Positions 44,308 to 53,545 are shown, numbered from the stretch's first letter. The stretch is DNA of 64,000 bases from Wenyingzhuangia heitensis (GCF_011762155.1 NZ_JAASQL010000001.1:1550001-1614000); one strand, 5' to 3'. A program made the numbers and translations. Notes: generated by a model from the sequence alone, not told the origin.

Positions 44308-45842
44308 TGAATTACATTAAAATAGTACAAGTTCTAGTTGTTGTTTTAGGAATTACAACTGTTAAAGCAGAAGTTGTTTTGCCTAAATTCTTTAGTGATC
44401 ATATGGTATTGCAAAGAAATAACAACAATCCTATTTGGGGAACAGCTCAAAAAGGGGAGAAAATTATGGTTTCTATAGCAGGACAATCCCATCAAACTAA
44501 AGCAGATAAAAATGGCTATTGGAAAATAAGATTGGATAAAATGAAAGCGGGTGGTCCTTACAAATTAATTGTACAAGGGGATAATAAAATAGAATTAAAT
44601 GATGTTTTAATAGGTGAAGTTTGGTTGTGTTCAGGACAATCTAATATGGGGTGGAAAGTAGGAGGTACCACCTATGCTGATTTAGAAATAGCATCGGCAA
44701 ATTATCCCAATATAAGATTGTTAAAAGCTCCTTTACAAGGCAGTCTTACCAAACAATATGATTTAGATGCACAATGGGAAAAATGCTCACCAGAAAATGT
44801 GGGAAGTTTTTCTGCAAATGGTTACTTTTTTGGACGAAGATTACATCAAGTTTTAGGAGTGCCTATTGGTTTGATTAATGTGGCTTGGGGAGCATCAGCT
44901 TTAGAAACATGGATTCCTAGAGAAGCTATGGATGCAGCAGGAACATATACCGAAATGTTATCGCAATGGGATGAGCGTATGTCTAATTTTACGGATAAAA
45001 CTTTAAAAAAAGAAACCAAAGCTTATGAGGTATGGGTTAAATCAGGTAAAAAAGGGAAGAATATGAGTCCTGTAAGAGATCATAGAATTGGCCAAAATAC
45101 ACCTGCCAATGGTTTTAATTATATGGTACATCCTATTTTGGGTTACGGAATTAAAGGGGCTATTTGGTGTCAGGGAGAAACTAATTTAGGTCGTTCATAT
45201 CAATATCGTAGAATGTTTCCATTGCTAATTAATACGTGGAGAGAATTATGGGGACAAGGAGATTTTTCTTTTTATTGGATTCAAGTTGCAGGAATGAAAA
45301 CAAAACCAACAGCTCCAGAACAAAGTTATTGGGCAGAAATGAGAGAAGCACAAACCATGACGTTAAAACTTCCTAATACAGCAGAAGCAGTTGTGTATGA
45401 TTTAGGAGAAGGAAATAATATTCATTTTAAAGACAAACAAAGTTCAGCAAATAGATTGGTGTTACATGCTTTGTCTAAAGATTATAATTATAAAATAAAA
45501 GCAAATAGTCCTAGTTATGAGTCTATGAAAGTTAAGGGGAATAAAATAACGATTACCTTTAAAGATGTATCTTCTAAATTATATGCTTTTGATGTTTCTA
45601 CAGTAAAAGGATTTACAATTGCTGGAAAAGATCAAAAATTTGTATTTGCAAAGGCCAAAATTATCGGAAAAAATAAAGTAGAAGTTTTTGCGAATGAAAT
45701 AGAGAATCCTGTAGCGGTACGTTTTGCGTGGGCTAACAATCCAGATGCAAATTTATATGATAAAACGAATCTACCTGTAACAGCATTTCGTACAGATAAT
45801 TGGCATGGAATTTCTTATCAAAAGGAAAAGGCTAACAGATAA
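44307..45842 (+). CDS. Sialate O-acetylesterase-like SGNH hydrolase
   Basis: This is a second, diverged SGNH acetylesterase-like protein (511 residues). The signal peptide ends near TVKAE. The catalytic serine is S112 in WLCSGQSNMGW, and GAIWCQGETNLGRSYQYR is the oxyanion region. The late block YDLGEGNNIHFKDKQSSANRL carries the likely catalytic His. An extra segment of about 60 residues (around WIPREAMDAAG to PVRDHRIG) distinguishes it from its neighbour. The ATG overlaps the preceding stop (TAATG). It is the last gene of its unit, closed by the hairpin at 45861-45899. Two different esterases side by side suggest acetyl groups at two positions or on two sugars. Confidence 0.88.
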   Translation: MNYIKIVQVLVVVLGITTVKAEVVLPKFFSDHMVLQRNNNNPIWGTAQKGEKIMVSIAGQSHQTKADKNGYWKIRLDKMKAGGPYKLIVQGDNKIELNDVLIGEVWLCSGQSNMGWKVGGTTYADLEIASANYPNIRLLKAPLQGSLTKQYDLDAQWEKCSPENVGSFSANGYFFGRRLHQVLGVPIGLINVAWGASALETWIPREAMDAAGTYTEMLSQWDERMSNFTDKTLKKETKAYEVWVKSGKKGKNMSPVRDHRIGQNTPANGFNYMVHPILGYGIKGAIWCQGETNLGRSYQYRRMFPLLINTWRELWGQGDFSFYWIQVAGMKTKPTAPEQSYWAEMREAQTMTLKLPNTAEAVVYDLGEGNNIHFKDKQSSANRLVLHALSKDYNYKIKANSPSYESMKVKGNKITITFKDVSSKLYAFDVSTVKGFTIAGKDQKFVFAKAKIIGKNKVEVFANEIENPVAVRFAWANNPDANLYDKTNLPVTAFRTDNWHGISYQKEKANR

Positions 45843-45860
45843 AATAGACTTAACATAAAG

Positions 45861-45899
45861 AAGAAAAAGGTTTCTAGTTTTATTAGAAACCTTTTTCTT
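45861..45899. terminator. Bidirectional terminator between convergent operons
   Basis: A perfect 16-bp stem AAGAAAAAGGTTTCTA / TAGAAACCTTTTTCTT (45861-45876 with 45884-45899), loop GTTTTAT, has A- and T-rich sides that serve both strands. Confidence 0.88.
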
Positions 45900-45915
45900 T
45901 TTTATGTTTTATACC

Positions 45916-46770
45916 TTAAGTATACTTAGCTTCTAATAGCTTAAGATATGCAGCACTTTTTTTAACAGCATCCTCTCCTGCAATTTCAAGAGTAGAATAG
46001 CCGTTAAATCCAATTTTCACTAGCTCTTTATAAATTTCATCAATATTAATAACTCCAGACCCTAAGGGGATTAAAGACATTCCACAACCAAAAACCTTAC
46101 CTCTTTGTGCATTATATTCTTCTGGTAAATCTTTCCAGTGAACATGTTCAATTTTGTCTCCTAGTTTCTGAATCATTTCAATAGCATCACCACCTCCTAG
46201 CCATAAGTTTCCTGTATCTAAATTAATTCCTAAAGCATCAGAATCACAAGCATCTATAATACGTTCCATATAATTTACGGAATCTGTATATTTTCCATGA
46301 GGTTCTAACAGTATTTTTACACCGTAATCTTTTGCTACTTGTAAAGGTTCGTGTAATTTTTCCTTGATAGAAAAGATAGCTTCCGCATCTGAAAGATTGT
46401 GTCCAAAATTTGTATGAGCATCTCCCTCGGTAGTAATTACGTGTTTTATACCAATTGCAGCAGCCATTTTAACAGCTTTTATAATTTGAGAAGTTCCATA
46501 ACGCCAAGGTGCAGTGGCATCAAGTAATGTTGCGTGTGCACAAACACTTGTAATTTTAACACCTCTAGATTCAAACAAACGTTTGATGTCAAAGGCATTT
46601 GCATCCAAACTAGCAACTGCGTTAAACCCAAAATGAGAACCCAAACAAGCTCCGTCTGCATTGTCTGTAACATCTGCAAATTCAAATCCCCAGTCTTTAA
46701 TTTGATCTACTTGTTGCTCTAATGTTTGAAAAGGATTGATTAGTGCAAAGCAGCCTACTTTAATTGCCAT
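45916..46770 (-). CDS. Cytosolic sugar phosphate isomerase/epimerase (xylose-isomerase-like TIM barrel)
   Basis: This is a 284-residue TIM-barrel isomerase/epimerase without a signal peptide (starts MAIKVGCFALINPF), so it is cytosolic, in contrast to the exported relative at 7272. Metal-site strands are visible: VITTEGDAH, ILLEPHGKYTDS, INLDTGNLWLGGG, IEHVHWKDLPEEY and YSTLEIAGED. These match enzymes that isomerise or epimerise free or keto-sugars with a divalent metal. It is the last gene of the minus-strand operon, 25 bases after the sulfatase. Likely role: convert the (possibly oxidised) sugar released by the operon into a central-metabolism intermediate. The substrate is not known. Confidence 0.85.
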   Translation of the reverse strand: MAIKVGCFALINPFQTLEQQVDQIKDWGFEFADVTDNADGACLGSHFGFNAVASLDANAFDIKRLFESRGVKITSVCAHATLLDATAPWRYGTSQIIKAVKMAAAIGIKHVITTEGDAHTNFGHNLSDAEAIFSIKEKLHEPLQVAKDYGVKILLEPHGKYTDSVNYMERIIDACDSDALGINLDTGNLWLGGGDAIEMIQKLGDKIEHVHWKDLPEEYNAQRGKVFGCGMSLIPLGSGVINIDEIYKELVKIGFNGYSTLEIAGEDAVKKSAAYLKLLEAKYT

Positions 46771-46795
46771 AATTTTAAAATTTATAGGTTATTAA

Positions 46796-48388
46796 TTATC
46801 GTCTTTTTACTTTAACTCTTACTGCCCATTTTTCCCAACTTAGAATCATTTTTTGAAGTTTTTTAGGATATTCCTTAGCTAAATTATCTAGTTCTGTAGG
46901 GTCGTTTTTTAAGTTGTATAATTCCCAATTCTTATCTTCTAAATCTCTAGAGTATACAATTTTCCAATCTCCTTTTCTATAGGCTTTGTTAGTACCATGT
47001 TCCATAAACCAAGTATCACGATCTAATTTTTTACCCTTAAAAACGGGAACTAAACTCGTTCCTTCTATAGGTTGTATTTTATTTTGATTGTACGTTTTAG
47101 GGTATTGGCTTTTAGAAACTTCTATAAGAGTGGGCATAATATCTATAATACTAGCAATATCATTTTTAATGGTGTTTTTACCCTTAATTCCTTTTGGCCA
47201 ATGTGCAATAAATGGAGTAGCAGATCCTCCTTGATGTCCATATTTTTTGAATTTTCTATACGGAGCATTACTCAGGTTTGCCCAAGATTGGCCATAAGTT
47301 ATTTCTGTATTGATAAGGGCTTCGGCACCTTTTAATTGCTGCTCTTTTATATATTTTTTTCTTTTGGCAATAGATTCTTGCATTAAAGAAGCTCCCCAAC
47401 TAGAGGTAATATCGTAGGTTTCTTTAGAACCTCCATTGTCTGATAAGAATAGAATTAATGTGTTTTCTAACTCTCCTTCTTTTTTTAATTTTGTTATAAT
47501 TTTACCAATCCCTTGATCCATTAAATCAATTTGCGCTGCAAAAATTTGCATTCGTAACGCTTGCATTTTTTTATTTTCTACGTGATCCCAAACCAGAGCT
47601 TCTTTGTCTCGTTCACTTAGTTTTGCGTTGGGTGAAATAAGCCCCATTGTTTTCATTCTTTCTAATCGTTCAGCTCTTAGAACATTCCAACCTTTGTCAT
47701 ATACTCCTTCATAATCCTTTACTGTTTCTTCTAAAGCATGTAGTGGCCAATGTGGTGCGGTATAAGCAACATAGAAAAAGAATGGCTTTTCCTTTTTTGT
47801 CTTAAAATGTTCATTTAAAAAAGAAACTGTAGAGTCTGAAATTGCATTTGTGTAATAAAAATCATCCTCTGGTTTTATATCAACTTTTTTATTGTTGTAG
47901 AATAAAAATTCTGGATTAAAATAATTTGTACCTGCTACATTCCCATAAAATTTATCAAAACCTCTTTGCTTAGGCCAAGCATCTATTTTATCAGTTGTTC
48001 TGGAGCTAGATAAGTGCCATTTACCCGTCATATAAGTAGCGTAACCATTCGTTTTTAATGCTTCAGCAATTGTTACAGCATTGGTGCTTAAGTTAGCACC
48101 TCTACCTACCATGCCACCTATTCCTGCTTGATGTGGGTAAAGGCCAGTAACTAGAGCAGCTCGCGTAGGACAACACCTTGCATTGTTGTAAAATTGATTG
48201 AGCCTAATTCCGTTTTTAGCCAATCTATCTAGGTTGGGAGTTTTAGCTTCTCCTCCGTAACAACCTAGGTCAGAATACCCCAGATCATCAGCTAAAATTA
48301 AAATGATGTTAGTTTTTTTTTGAGCGGATAATTGAAAACACATTATTAGTAATAGTAGATGTATAATTGTATTTGCAGTTTTTGACAT
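46796..48388 (-). CDS. Sulfatase (S1 arylsulfatase-like, C-C-P-T-R motif)
   Basis: This is an exported type I sulfatase of 530 residues. A longer reading with ATG at 48457 would overlap the preceding gene and lack a signal peptide; starting at 48388 gives MSKTANTIIHLLLLIMCFQLSAQ, a good signal peptide 5 bases after the upstream stop. The formylglycine motif is C72-C-P-T-R with AALVTGLYPHQAGIGGM after it; the first metal site is NIILILADDLGYSDLGCYGGE and the second LFLSDNGGS. GHQGGSATPFIAHWPKG is the usual substrate-side motif. It is the only sulfatase of this arylsulfatase type here apart from 20608. It is the third gene of the operon containing the cupredoxin fusion. Confidence 0.92.
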   Translation of the reverse strand: MSKTANTIIHLLLLIMCFQLSAQKKTNIILILADDLGYSDLGCYGGEAKTPNLDRLAKNGIRLNQFYNNARCCPTRAALVTGLYPHQAGIGGMVGRGANLSTNAVTIAEALKTNGYATYMTGKWHLSSSRTTDKIDAWPKQRGFDKFYGNVAGTNYFNPEFLFYNNKKVDIKPEDDFYYTNAISDSTVSFLNEHFKTKKEKPFFFYVAYTAPHWPLHALEETVKDYEGVYDKGWNVLRAERLERMKTMGLISPNAKLSERDKEALVWDHVENKKMQALRMQIFAAQIDLMDQGIGKIITKLKKEGELENTLILFLSDNGGSKETYDITSSWGASLMQESIAKRKKYIKEQQLKGAEALINTEITYGQSWANLSNAPYRKFKKYGHQGGSATPFIAHWPKGIKGKNTIKNDIASIIDIMPTLIEVSKSQYPKTYNQNKIQPIEGTSLVPVFKGKKLDRDTWFMEHGTNKAYRKGDWKIVYSRDLEDKNWELYNLKNDPTELDNLAKEYPKKLQKMILSWEKWAVRVKVKRR

Positions 48389-48393
48389 AGCTT

Positions 48394-50361
48394 TTACTTT
48401 ACAATTAGCTTCGTTCTCATGGTAAATGAGTGTCCCGGGAATGTACAAACAATCCAATATTGACCAGGTGTACTAGGTGCAGTAAAGTAGATAGATTCTT
48501 TACTCTCAGGGCCTACAATTCCTGAATGAAAAAGTACCAAGTCACTATCTGGAACATAGTTCATTTCGGGTCCGTCTAAGCCTAATTGCAAAGCCATCGT
48601 CCCTACCGTATCGGGAGTATCTACACCAGGTTTCATAATAACAACATTGTGCAGCATATCGTCATTATTGGTTAATGTTAATTGTATTTTTTGATTTCGT
48701 TTAATTTCTATTTTTTCTAAATTAAATTTTAAACCAGGTACGGTTCCTAACGTTATTTTTTGATCTATTTTTTTCCAGCTAGTAGGTTTTTTAGTAATAC
48801 GCTTGGGTTGTTCTAATTTTTTAGTACCCTCCATTAGCATGGTCATTTGATGTGATTTTAACTCTCCACCTGGAACTTGATTTAACGTATAATAACCCGT
48901 ATTATGTAGTAATAGCTCTCCGTTTGTTGAGGTTAAATTAGGAATTGCCAATTGATGAATGTATCCTAAGCGCATACCGTGTACTGTTAGTTTTACCGTT
49001 AAGCCATCTTTAGAAACTTCAGCCTTGTGTACCATTGCATTTTTTTTATCTACAATAGGACTTCCATATTCTTCATGGTATTTATAGGTAAATGTTGCCA
49101 TTTTGTAATTTACAATGTCTTTGGCCATTTTTTTGTTTACAGGTTTTGTAAATTCCAGTTCAAAACCATCATCTAAAGCTTTCATGGTTTTAATTTCAAA
49201 AGGAGTTTTACCTGTCCATACCAAACGTTGTAATCCATACGATTTTCTACCTGTTGCACCCCAGCCTCTACTTGTCATTCCAACAAACATACTATTGTCT
49301 TTTGCCCAAACCATTCTTAGTATTCCAGATGAAAAACCTTCTACAAAACCAAAAGCTGCACCTTGATATACACCGTTTACTTTTTCTGAAAACACACGTA
49401 CAATTTTGCTTTGTCCTTGGTCTCCAACAAGCTGTTGTCCTTCAAAAGGTCCAAATTTTCCTCCTGTGGTATCGTATAAAATATCAGAAGTAGATATTCC
49501 TAAAATAGTATGAGGTAGCCAAACTGCTGGTGTTTTTAATTCTTTAACTTCCTTAGCATATTCGTACATAGAAAGGTGGTCGGATTTTATAGTTTCAGGT
49601 TTTAGTTTTAAAGGAGAATTTGGTTCGTCTGTCCAAATTAGTCCTGCAGGGTTTCCTACAAAATCTCCTTTTTCAACATGTGTAATCCAACCAGATCCAA
49701 TCCAATCTCCTTGATTTTCTGAATAGAAAAAATCACCATTAGGAGCAATGGTAAATCCAACAGGACCTCTAAAACCAGTAGCGATAGGAGTCATTTTTCC
49801 TTCGGGTGTAATTTTTAATAACCAAGCTCTCCATTTGGCTTTACTATAAGCTTTTCCTGCATAGGTACAATTCATGTGAACGTACATATTTCCATCTTTA
49901 TCTATTTTAGGTCCGTAAGAATATTCGTGGTAATTACCAGATAAAGGCCAAGAGTAAATTGTTTTTAAAACATCAGCTTCTCCATCATTATCTTTGTCTA
50001 TATATTGTGTAAGTTCTCCTCTTTGACTAGCAAAAAAACTATTGTCTTTGTATGCCAATCCAAGAGTTTCGTGCATTCCTTGAGCAAATAATTTGTATGT
50101 CGGTTTGGGAGATGTTGGTTTGTCAATTAGCCAAATTTCTCCTCTTCTTGTAGCAACACCTAATTTATTATCATCCGTTAAAGCAAGTCCTCCTACTTCT
50201 AAAACAATATCATCAGGAATAGGAACGTTTACTATTTTGTAAAATTCAGATTCTTTTTCTGCTTGCTCTTTGTTAAGTGTCTTTTTTTTGTTTTGAGCTA
50301 CTATTATTTGGCTTATAGAAAGTACAAATAATAAGAATATATGTTTGTATGTGTTTTTCAT
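48394..50361 (-). CDS. Sorbosone-dehydrogenase-like propeller fused to a C-terminal type I copper (azurin-like) domain
   Basis: This is an exported 655-residue protein of two parts. The first 450 residues or so form a glucose/sorbosone-dehydrogenase-like beta-propeller (LALTDDNKLGVATRRGEIWLI, GFRGPVGFTIAPNGDFFYSENQGDW), a type often annotated as a PVC-type membrane-bound dehydrogenase. The last 110 residues are an azurin/plastocyanin-like cupredoxin: H571 in MLHNVVI, then C639, H644 and M648 in CTFPGHSFTM, with the C-x4-H-x3-M spacing of azurin. The signal peptide ends near IIVAQ. A dehydrogenase passing electrons to its own copper centre is a reasonable model. It follows the DUF1080 gene by 11 bases. 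Cofactor (for example PQQ) and substrate are not evident. Confidence 0.82.
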   Translation of the reverse strand: MKNTYKHIFLLFVLSISQIIVAQNKKKTLNKEQAEKESEFYKIVNVPIPDDIVLEVGGLALTDDNKLGVATRRGEIWLIDKPTSPKPTYKLFAQGMHETLGLAYKDNSFFASQRGELTQYIDKDNDGEADVLKTIYSWPLSGNYHEYSYGPKIDKDGNMYVHMNCTYAGKAYSKAKWRAWLLKITPEGKMTPIATGFRGPVGFTIAPNGDFFYSENQGDWIGSGWITHVEKGDFVGNPAGLIWTDEPNSPLKLKPETIKSDHLSMYEYAKEVKELKTPAVWLPHTILGISTSDILYDTTGGKFGPFEGQQLVGDQGQSKIVRVFSEKVNGVYQGAAFGFVEGFSSGILRMVWAKDNSMFVGMTSRGWGATGRKSYGLQRLVWTGKTPFEIKTMKALDDGFELEFTKPVNKKMAKDIVNYKMATFTYKYHEEYGSPIVDKKNAMVHKAEVSKDGLTVKLTVHGMRLGYIHQLAIPNLTSTNGELLLHNTGYYTLNQVPGGELKSHQMTMLMEGTKKLEQPKRITKKPTSWKKIDQKITLGTVPGLKFNLEKIEIKRNQKIQLTLTNNDDMLHNVVIMKPGVDTPDTVGTMALQLGLDGPEMNYVPDSDLVLFHSGIVGPESKESIYFTAPSTPGQYWIVCTFPGHSFTMRTKLIVK

Positions 50362-50372
50362 CTTTTTATTTT

Positions 50373-52235
50373 TTACCAGATAATATCGTAGTTAACTTTT
50401 TGTTTTCCAGAAGGGATTTTTATAATTAATTCTTTTCCTTTTCCTTTAGAGCGAATAATAGGTTGGATGTTTTTGTTACCAGAAAAATCAATAAAAATAT
50501 TTTGATTTAAAATAAGATAAGTTCCGTCAGGTAAGATTTCTATAGCATCTGCTTCTGTTATTTTATGCCAAACTCCATTTTTAGAATCGGTCGTAATTTC
50601 TCTAGTTAATTTTCTTTCAGAGGTTGAAGGCGTAAATTTGTTGGCTATTTTATCCCCGTTAATTTCACGTAGAAAAGTTGGGTTTTTAAATTCATCAAAC
50701 TCATATCCTTTTTGTTCCAGCTCAATACCTTCGGGAATTGTAGTTGGCCAAATGCTATTTTCATTTTTTAAGAAAGCAAAATCCACATCGCCATGAAAAG
50801 GAATGATAGCTCCTTCGGGAAAAGCCAATTGCCCAGCACCTCTACCGTACCACATATGAGTAGCATTTACAAAACCACCATTCCAAATTTGTAATAAAGA
50901 TCCTACAGCTAAATCGTAAGAATAGTTAGTGTTTTGTGGATGTCCTACAGAAATACAATGTGTTCTTTTGTAGTCTTTGTGCATTAAAAAACTACGTTGA
51001 ACAACGGTTCTATCAGGCTTGTGTTTTAAAACAATAAAATGCATATCATTAATTTCTTTCTCTTTTTTAGACGTTTTATAAGTTGCCAAAGAATATCGCT
51101 GTAAGTGTTCACCTTCTGCATACAATTCAAACGCTCTATTTCTTGTAGAGTTTTTATTGTAGGCTATTACAAATGGAGTTTTTCCTTGTTTTAGGTGTAT
51201 AGTCGTTTTTTGAGGAGAAGGAATTGTGTTTTCATGTCCTGAGCTAGACATGTTAAAATTAAAAATTTCTTGATTACCAATACTCATAAAACCACCTCCA
51301 CTAACAAACATGGTAAATAAATATTCTGCATTTTCAGGTATGTTAAAAGTTCCGCTATATACAATTAAGTTTTTAGCATTCTTTTTTAAATCTGTTAAAG
51401 GAGATATTGTTTTTACGTTTTTTTTACGAATTGTTTTTAGCTCTAAAAGACTCGCTGTGTTTTCTATTTCTTTAGGAGATTTTTTAACTTCTGATAGGAT
51501 GTTTTCTGGCTGTAAGCTTGAAAAAGTATTTAATTTATAGCGAATATTTTTAAATGCAATGGCTTTATTTGTAGCCTGAATAACCAAAGGCCCCATAGCT
51601 ACTTCTTTAGTAAAAATAGCACCTAACGAAGGTTTTAAAATAGCTATGTTTTGAAGGACCAAGTTGTTGTTTACAACGATTTCTTCAAAATGTGCATTTC
51701 TAATTTTATTTCCATCAGTATCAAATTTTGGAGCTTGAAATACAATTTTTACATGTTGCCACAAACCAGGAGCTTTTGCCATGTTTTGTGTAGTAATCAT
51801 TTTTTGTTGTTCTATATTTCCAATATTTTGAATTGAGTTTTTAGTGTTGCTCCAACTATCGTTTAGTAAAACTTTATACCTTCCTTGTAAATAAATACCG
51901 GATTGTACTCCTTTACTTAACATTACATCAAACTCAAGCTCAATATTTCCATGTTCTTGTTTGCTAATAAGATTTTGATTTTTTTTAGACCTTTTAAGGT
52001 TGGTTAAAACACCTTTTCCTTTTTTAGATAGGATTAATTTATTTTCTTTTCTGTTTATGGATACATTTTTAGTAATCATCCAATTTTTACTGCTCTTTTT
52101 AAAAGCTTTTAAATTGGTTAATTCTATAGTAGAATGTTTTAGTTCTTCTTTTTTTAGTTTTTCTTCTTGTGCAAAACAATGTGTAGTTGCAAATATGGTA
52201 GATAGAAATAAATAGATTAATAATTTATTTTTCAT
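50373..52235 (-). CDS. DUF1080 domain protein with PA14-like middle domain and unknown C-terminal region
   Basis: This is an exported 620-residue protein, first gene of the minus-strand operon. The signal peptide ends near HCFAQ. Residues of about 60-240 are DUF1080-like (GNIELEFDVMLSKGVQSGIYLQGRYKV, KAPGLWQHVKIVFQAPKFD, AIAFKNIRYK), the fold of 3-keto-disaccharide hydrolases. A PA14-like sandwich follows (about 295-390: YSGTFNIPENAEYLFTMFVSGGGFMSIGNQEI). The C-terminal third (from about HFIVLKHKPDRTVVQRSFL, including GSLLQIWNGGFVNATHMWYGRGAGQLAFPEG) is a region I do not recognise with certainty. It is next to the cupredoxin fusion, a common partnership in Bacteroidota and Planctomycetes. Role in oxidative glycan cleavage is inference. 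Confidence 0.75.
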   Translation of the reverse strand: MKNKLLIYLFLSTIFATTHCFAQEEKLKKEELKHSTIELTNLKAFKKSSKNWMITKNVSINRKENKLILSKKGKGVLTNLKRSKKNQNLISKQEHGNIELEFDVMLSKGVQSGIYLQGRYKVLLNDSWSNTKNSIQNIGNIEQQKMITTQNMAKAPGLWQHVKIVFQAPKFDTDGNKIRNAHFEEIVVNNNLVLQNIAILKPSLGAIFTKEVAMGPLVIQATNKAIAFKNIRYKLNTFSSLQPENILSEVKKSPKEIENTASLLELKTIRKKNVKTISPLTDLKKNAKNLIVYSGTFNIPENAEYLFTMFVSGGGFMSIGNQEIFNFNMSSSGHENTIPSPQKTTIHLKQGKTPFVIAYNKNSTRNRAFELYAEGEHLQRYSLATYKTSKKEKEINDMHFIVLKHKPDRTVVQRSFLMHKDYKRTHCISVGHPQNTNYSYDLAVGSLLQIWNGGFVNATHMWYGRGAGQLAFPEGAIIPFHGDVDFAFLKNENSIWPTTIPEGIELEQKGYEFDEFKNPTFLREINGDKIANKFTPSTSERKLTREITTDSKNGVWHKITEADAIEILPDGTYLILNQNIFIDFSGNKNIQPIIRSKGKGKELIIKIPSGKQKVNYDIIW

Positions 52236-52326
52236 TTTGAGTTTTTTTAGTCAGGTAATTTTTTAGATGACTGTTTTAAGAAATTTTATTATTTGTTTTC
52301 TACTAAAAAAACAAATAGGGCACTTA

Positions 52327-52334
52327 CAAATGTA
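52327..52334 (-). promoter_or_regulatory. Candidate -7 promoter box for the 52235-45916 operon
   Basis: On the minus strand this reads TACATTTG, a match to TAnnTTTG, giving a leader of about 85 bases. No good -33 TTG is present, but the inverted repeat starts about 18 bases upstream, as expected for an activator-dependent promoter. Confidence 0.45.
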
Positions 52335-52351
52335 GCAAAGGTTTTTATTTA

Positions 52352-52390
52352 AATTGTTTGTTTCAGTTCGGTGAAACAAATCAGACAATT
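52352..52390. promoter_or_regulatory. Inverted repeat, probable AraC-family regulator site
   Basis: The core is a perfect 9-bp repeat TTTGTTTCA / TGAAACAAA (52357-52365 with 52372-52380) around GTTCGG, framed by AATTGT (52352-52357) and ACAATT (52385-52390). It is positioned upstream of the operon's -7 box and between divergent genes. Confidence 0.5.
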
Positions 52391-52543
52391 TAGAAATACC
52401 AGCGTTTGTTAGGGTTTTTCTGGTTTTTATTCTTTTTTAAAAACCATAAGCTTCTTTTTTTTAGACATTTGATCTTATTGTTTAGTTTAATAAACAACTA
52501 AATTGCTACTTATTATTTTGTTTGATTTATTTCAGTTTGTTTT

Positions 52544-53545
52544 ATGTTAGAAAAAATACAGCCTTATAAAGAAGAAGCTATTGTTTACCATGCAGATACC
52601 TGTTTGTCGTTAACAGATGCGGTACGCAGAAACAAAGTAGAGCTTAAAGCTTTAGGCAGATTTACATATCCGGGAGATAGACTGGATGAAGACACTATAG
52701 GTTTAAATAGTATTGGTTATTGGAATGCGAGTATTCCACAAGATTGGGGATTAGATTGGCATCGGAACGAAGGAATAGAGTTTCAATTTTTAGAATCTGG
52801 ATCAATGCCCTATGGACAGGAAGGCAAAGAAATGGTGTTAATGCCAAATTATTTAACAGTAATTCGTCCTTGGGAAGTACACAGAGTTGGCAATCCTACT
52901 ATAGGAATGGGAAAGTTTTTTTGGTTTATTATTGATTTGGGAGTAAGAAGACCTCATGAAGAATGGGTTTGGCCAGATTGGATTACACTTACTTCAAAAG
53001 ACTTATGTAGACTCACAACTATTTTAAGACAAAATGAAAAAACAACTTGGAAAACAGATGATAAGATTTTGGATTGTTTTAAAAATATAGAGCAAGCCAT
53101 TAAAACGTATAAAAAAGGAAATAGTGCTTCTAAGTTAAGAGTGTTGATTAATTATTTGTTGGTGTTAATGTTGGAATTGTTAGATACAGGTGATGTTATT
53201 TTAAATGAATCATTAACCGATAGTTCTAGGAGTGTTGCTTATTTTTTAAAAGAATTAGATAGTGATTTGTCTAAAGATTGGACAATAAAAAGTATGGCAA
53301 ATTCCGCAGGAGTAGGGGTAACTCGTTTAACACATCACTGCAAAAAGTTAACAAATTTAACTCCTATGAAATACTTGTTTCTTAGACGATTGGAGGTTGC
53401 AAAGACAATATTGAAAGAGAATAAAGAGTTTACGGTTAGTGAAATAGCTTATAAATGTGGTTTTTCTAGCAGTCAGTATTTTTCTACCATATTTAAAAAA
53501 TACGAAAAGTGTACTCCTAAAGAATATCAACAAAAAATAAAATAA
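52544..53545 (+). CDS. AraC-family transcriptional regulator
   Basis: This is a 333-residue AraC/XylS regulator. The N-terminal half is a cupin-like ligand-binding domain (GIEFQFLESGSMPYGQEGKEMVLMPNYLTVIRPWEVHRVG), and the C-terminal 100 residues hold the two helix-turn-helix motifs (DWTIKSMANSAGVGVTRLTHHCKK and FTVSEIAYKCGFSSSQYFSTIFKK, ending CTPKEYQQ). No signal peptide, so cytosolic. It is divergent from the DUF1080-cupredoxin-sulfatase-isomerase operon, with the inverted repeat at 52352-52390 between them; it most likely senses a sugar from that route and activates the operon. The effector is unknown. Confidence 0.92.
   Translation: MLEKIQPYKEEAIVYHADTCLSLTDAVRRNKVELKALGRFTYPGDRLDEDTIGLNSIGYWNASIPQDWGLDWHRNEGIEFQFLESGSMPYGQEGKEMVLMPNYLTVIRPWEVHRVGNPTIGMGKFFWFIIDLGVRRPHEEWVWPDWITLTSKDLCRLTTILRQNEKTTWKTDDKILDCFKNIEQAIKTYKKGNSASKLRVLINYLLVLMLELLDTGDVILNESLTDSSRSVAYFLKELDSDLSKDWTIKSMANSAGVGVTRLTHHCKKLTNLTPMKYLFLRRLEVAKTILKENKEFTVSEIAYKCGFSSSQYFSTIFKKYEKCTPKEYQQKIK

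Larger units (their letters stand above)
52236..52543. other. 308-base divergent regulatory region
   Basis: It lies between the minus-strand four-gene operon and the AraC regulator. It holds a candidate minus-strand -7 box (52327-52334) and, just upstream of it, a long inverted repeat (52352-52390). A copy of TTTCAGTT from the repeat recurs at about 52530, just before the regulator's ATG. No other gene was seen. Confidence 0.6.

Noticed and set aside
48389-48457. Longer reading of the CCPTR sulfatase starting at 48457.
   Set aside because: It overlaps the end of the preceding gene and adds 23 residues before a good signal peptide; the ATG at 48388 is 5 bases after the upstream stop.
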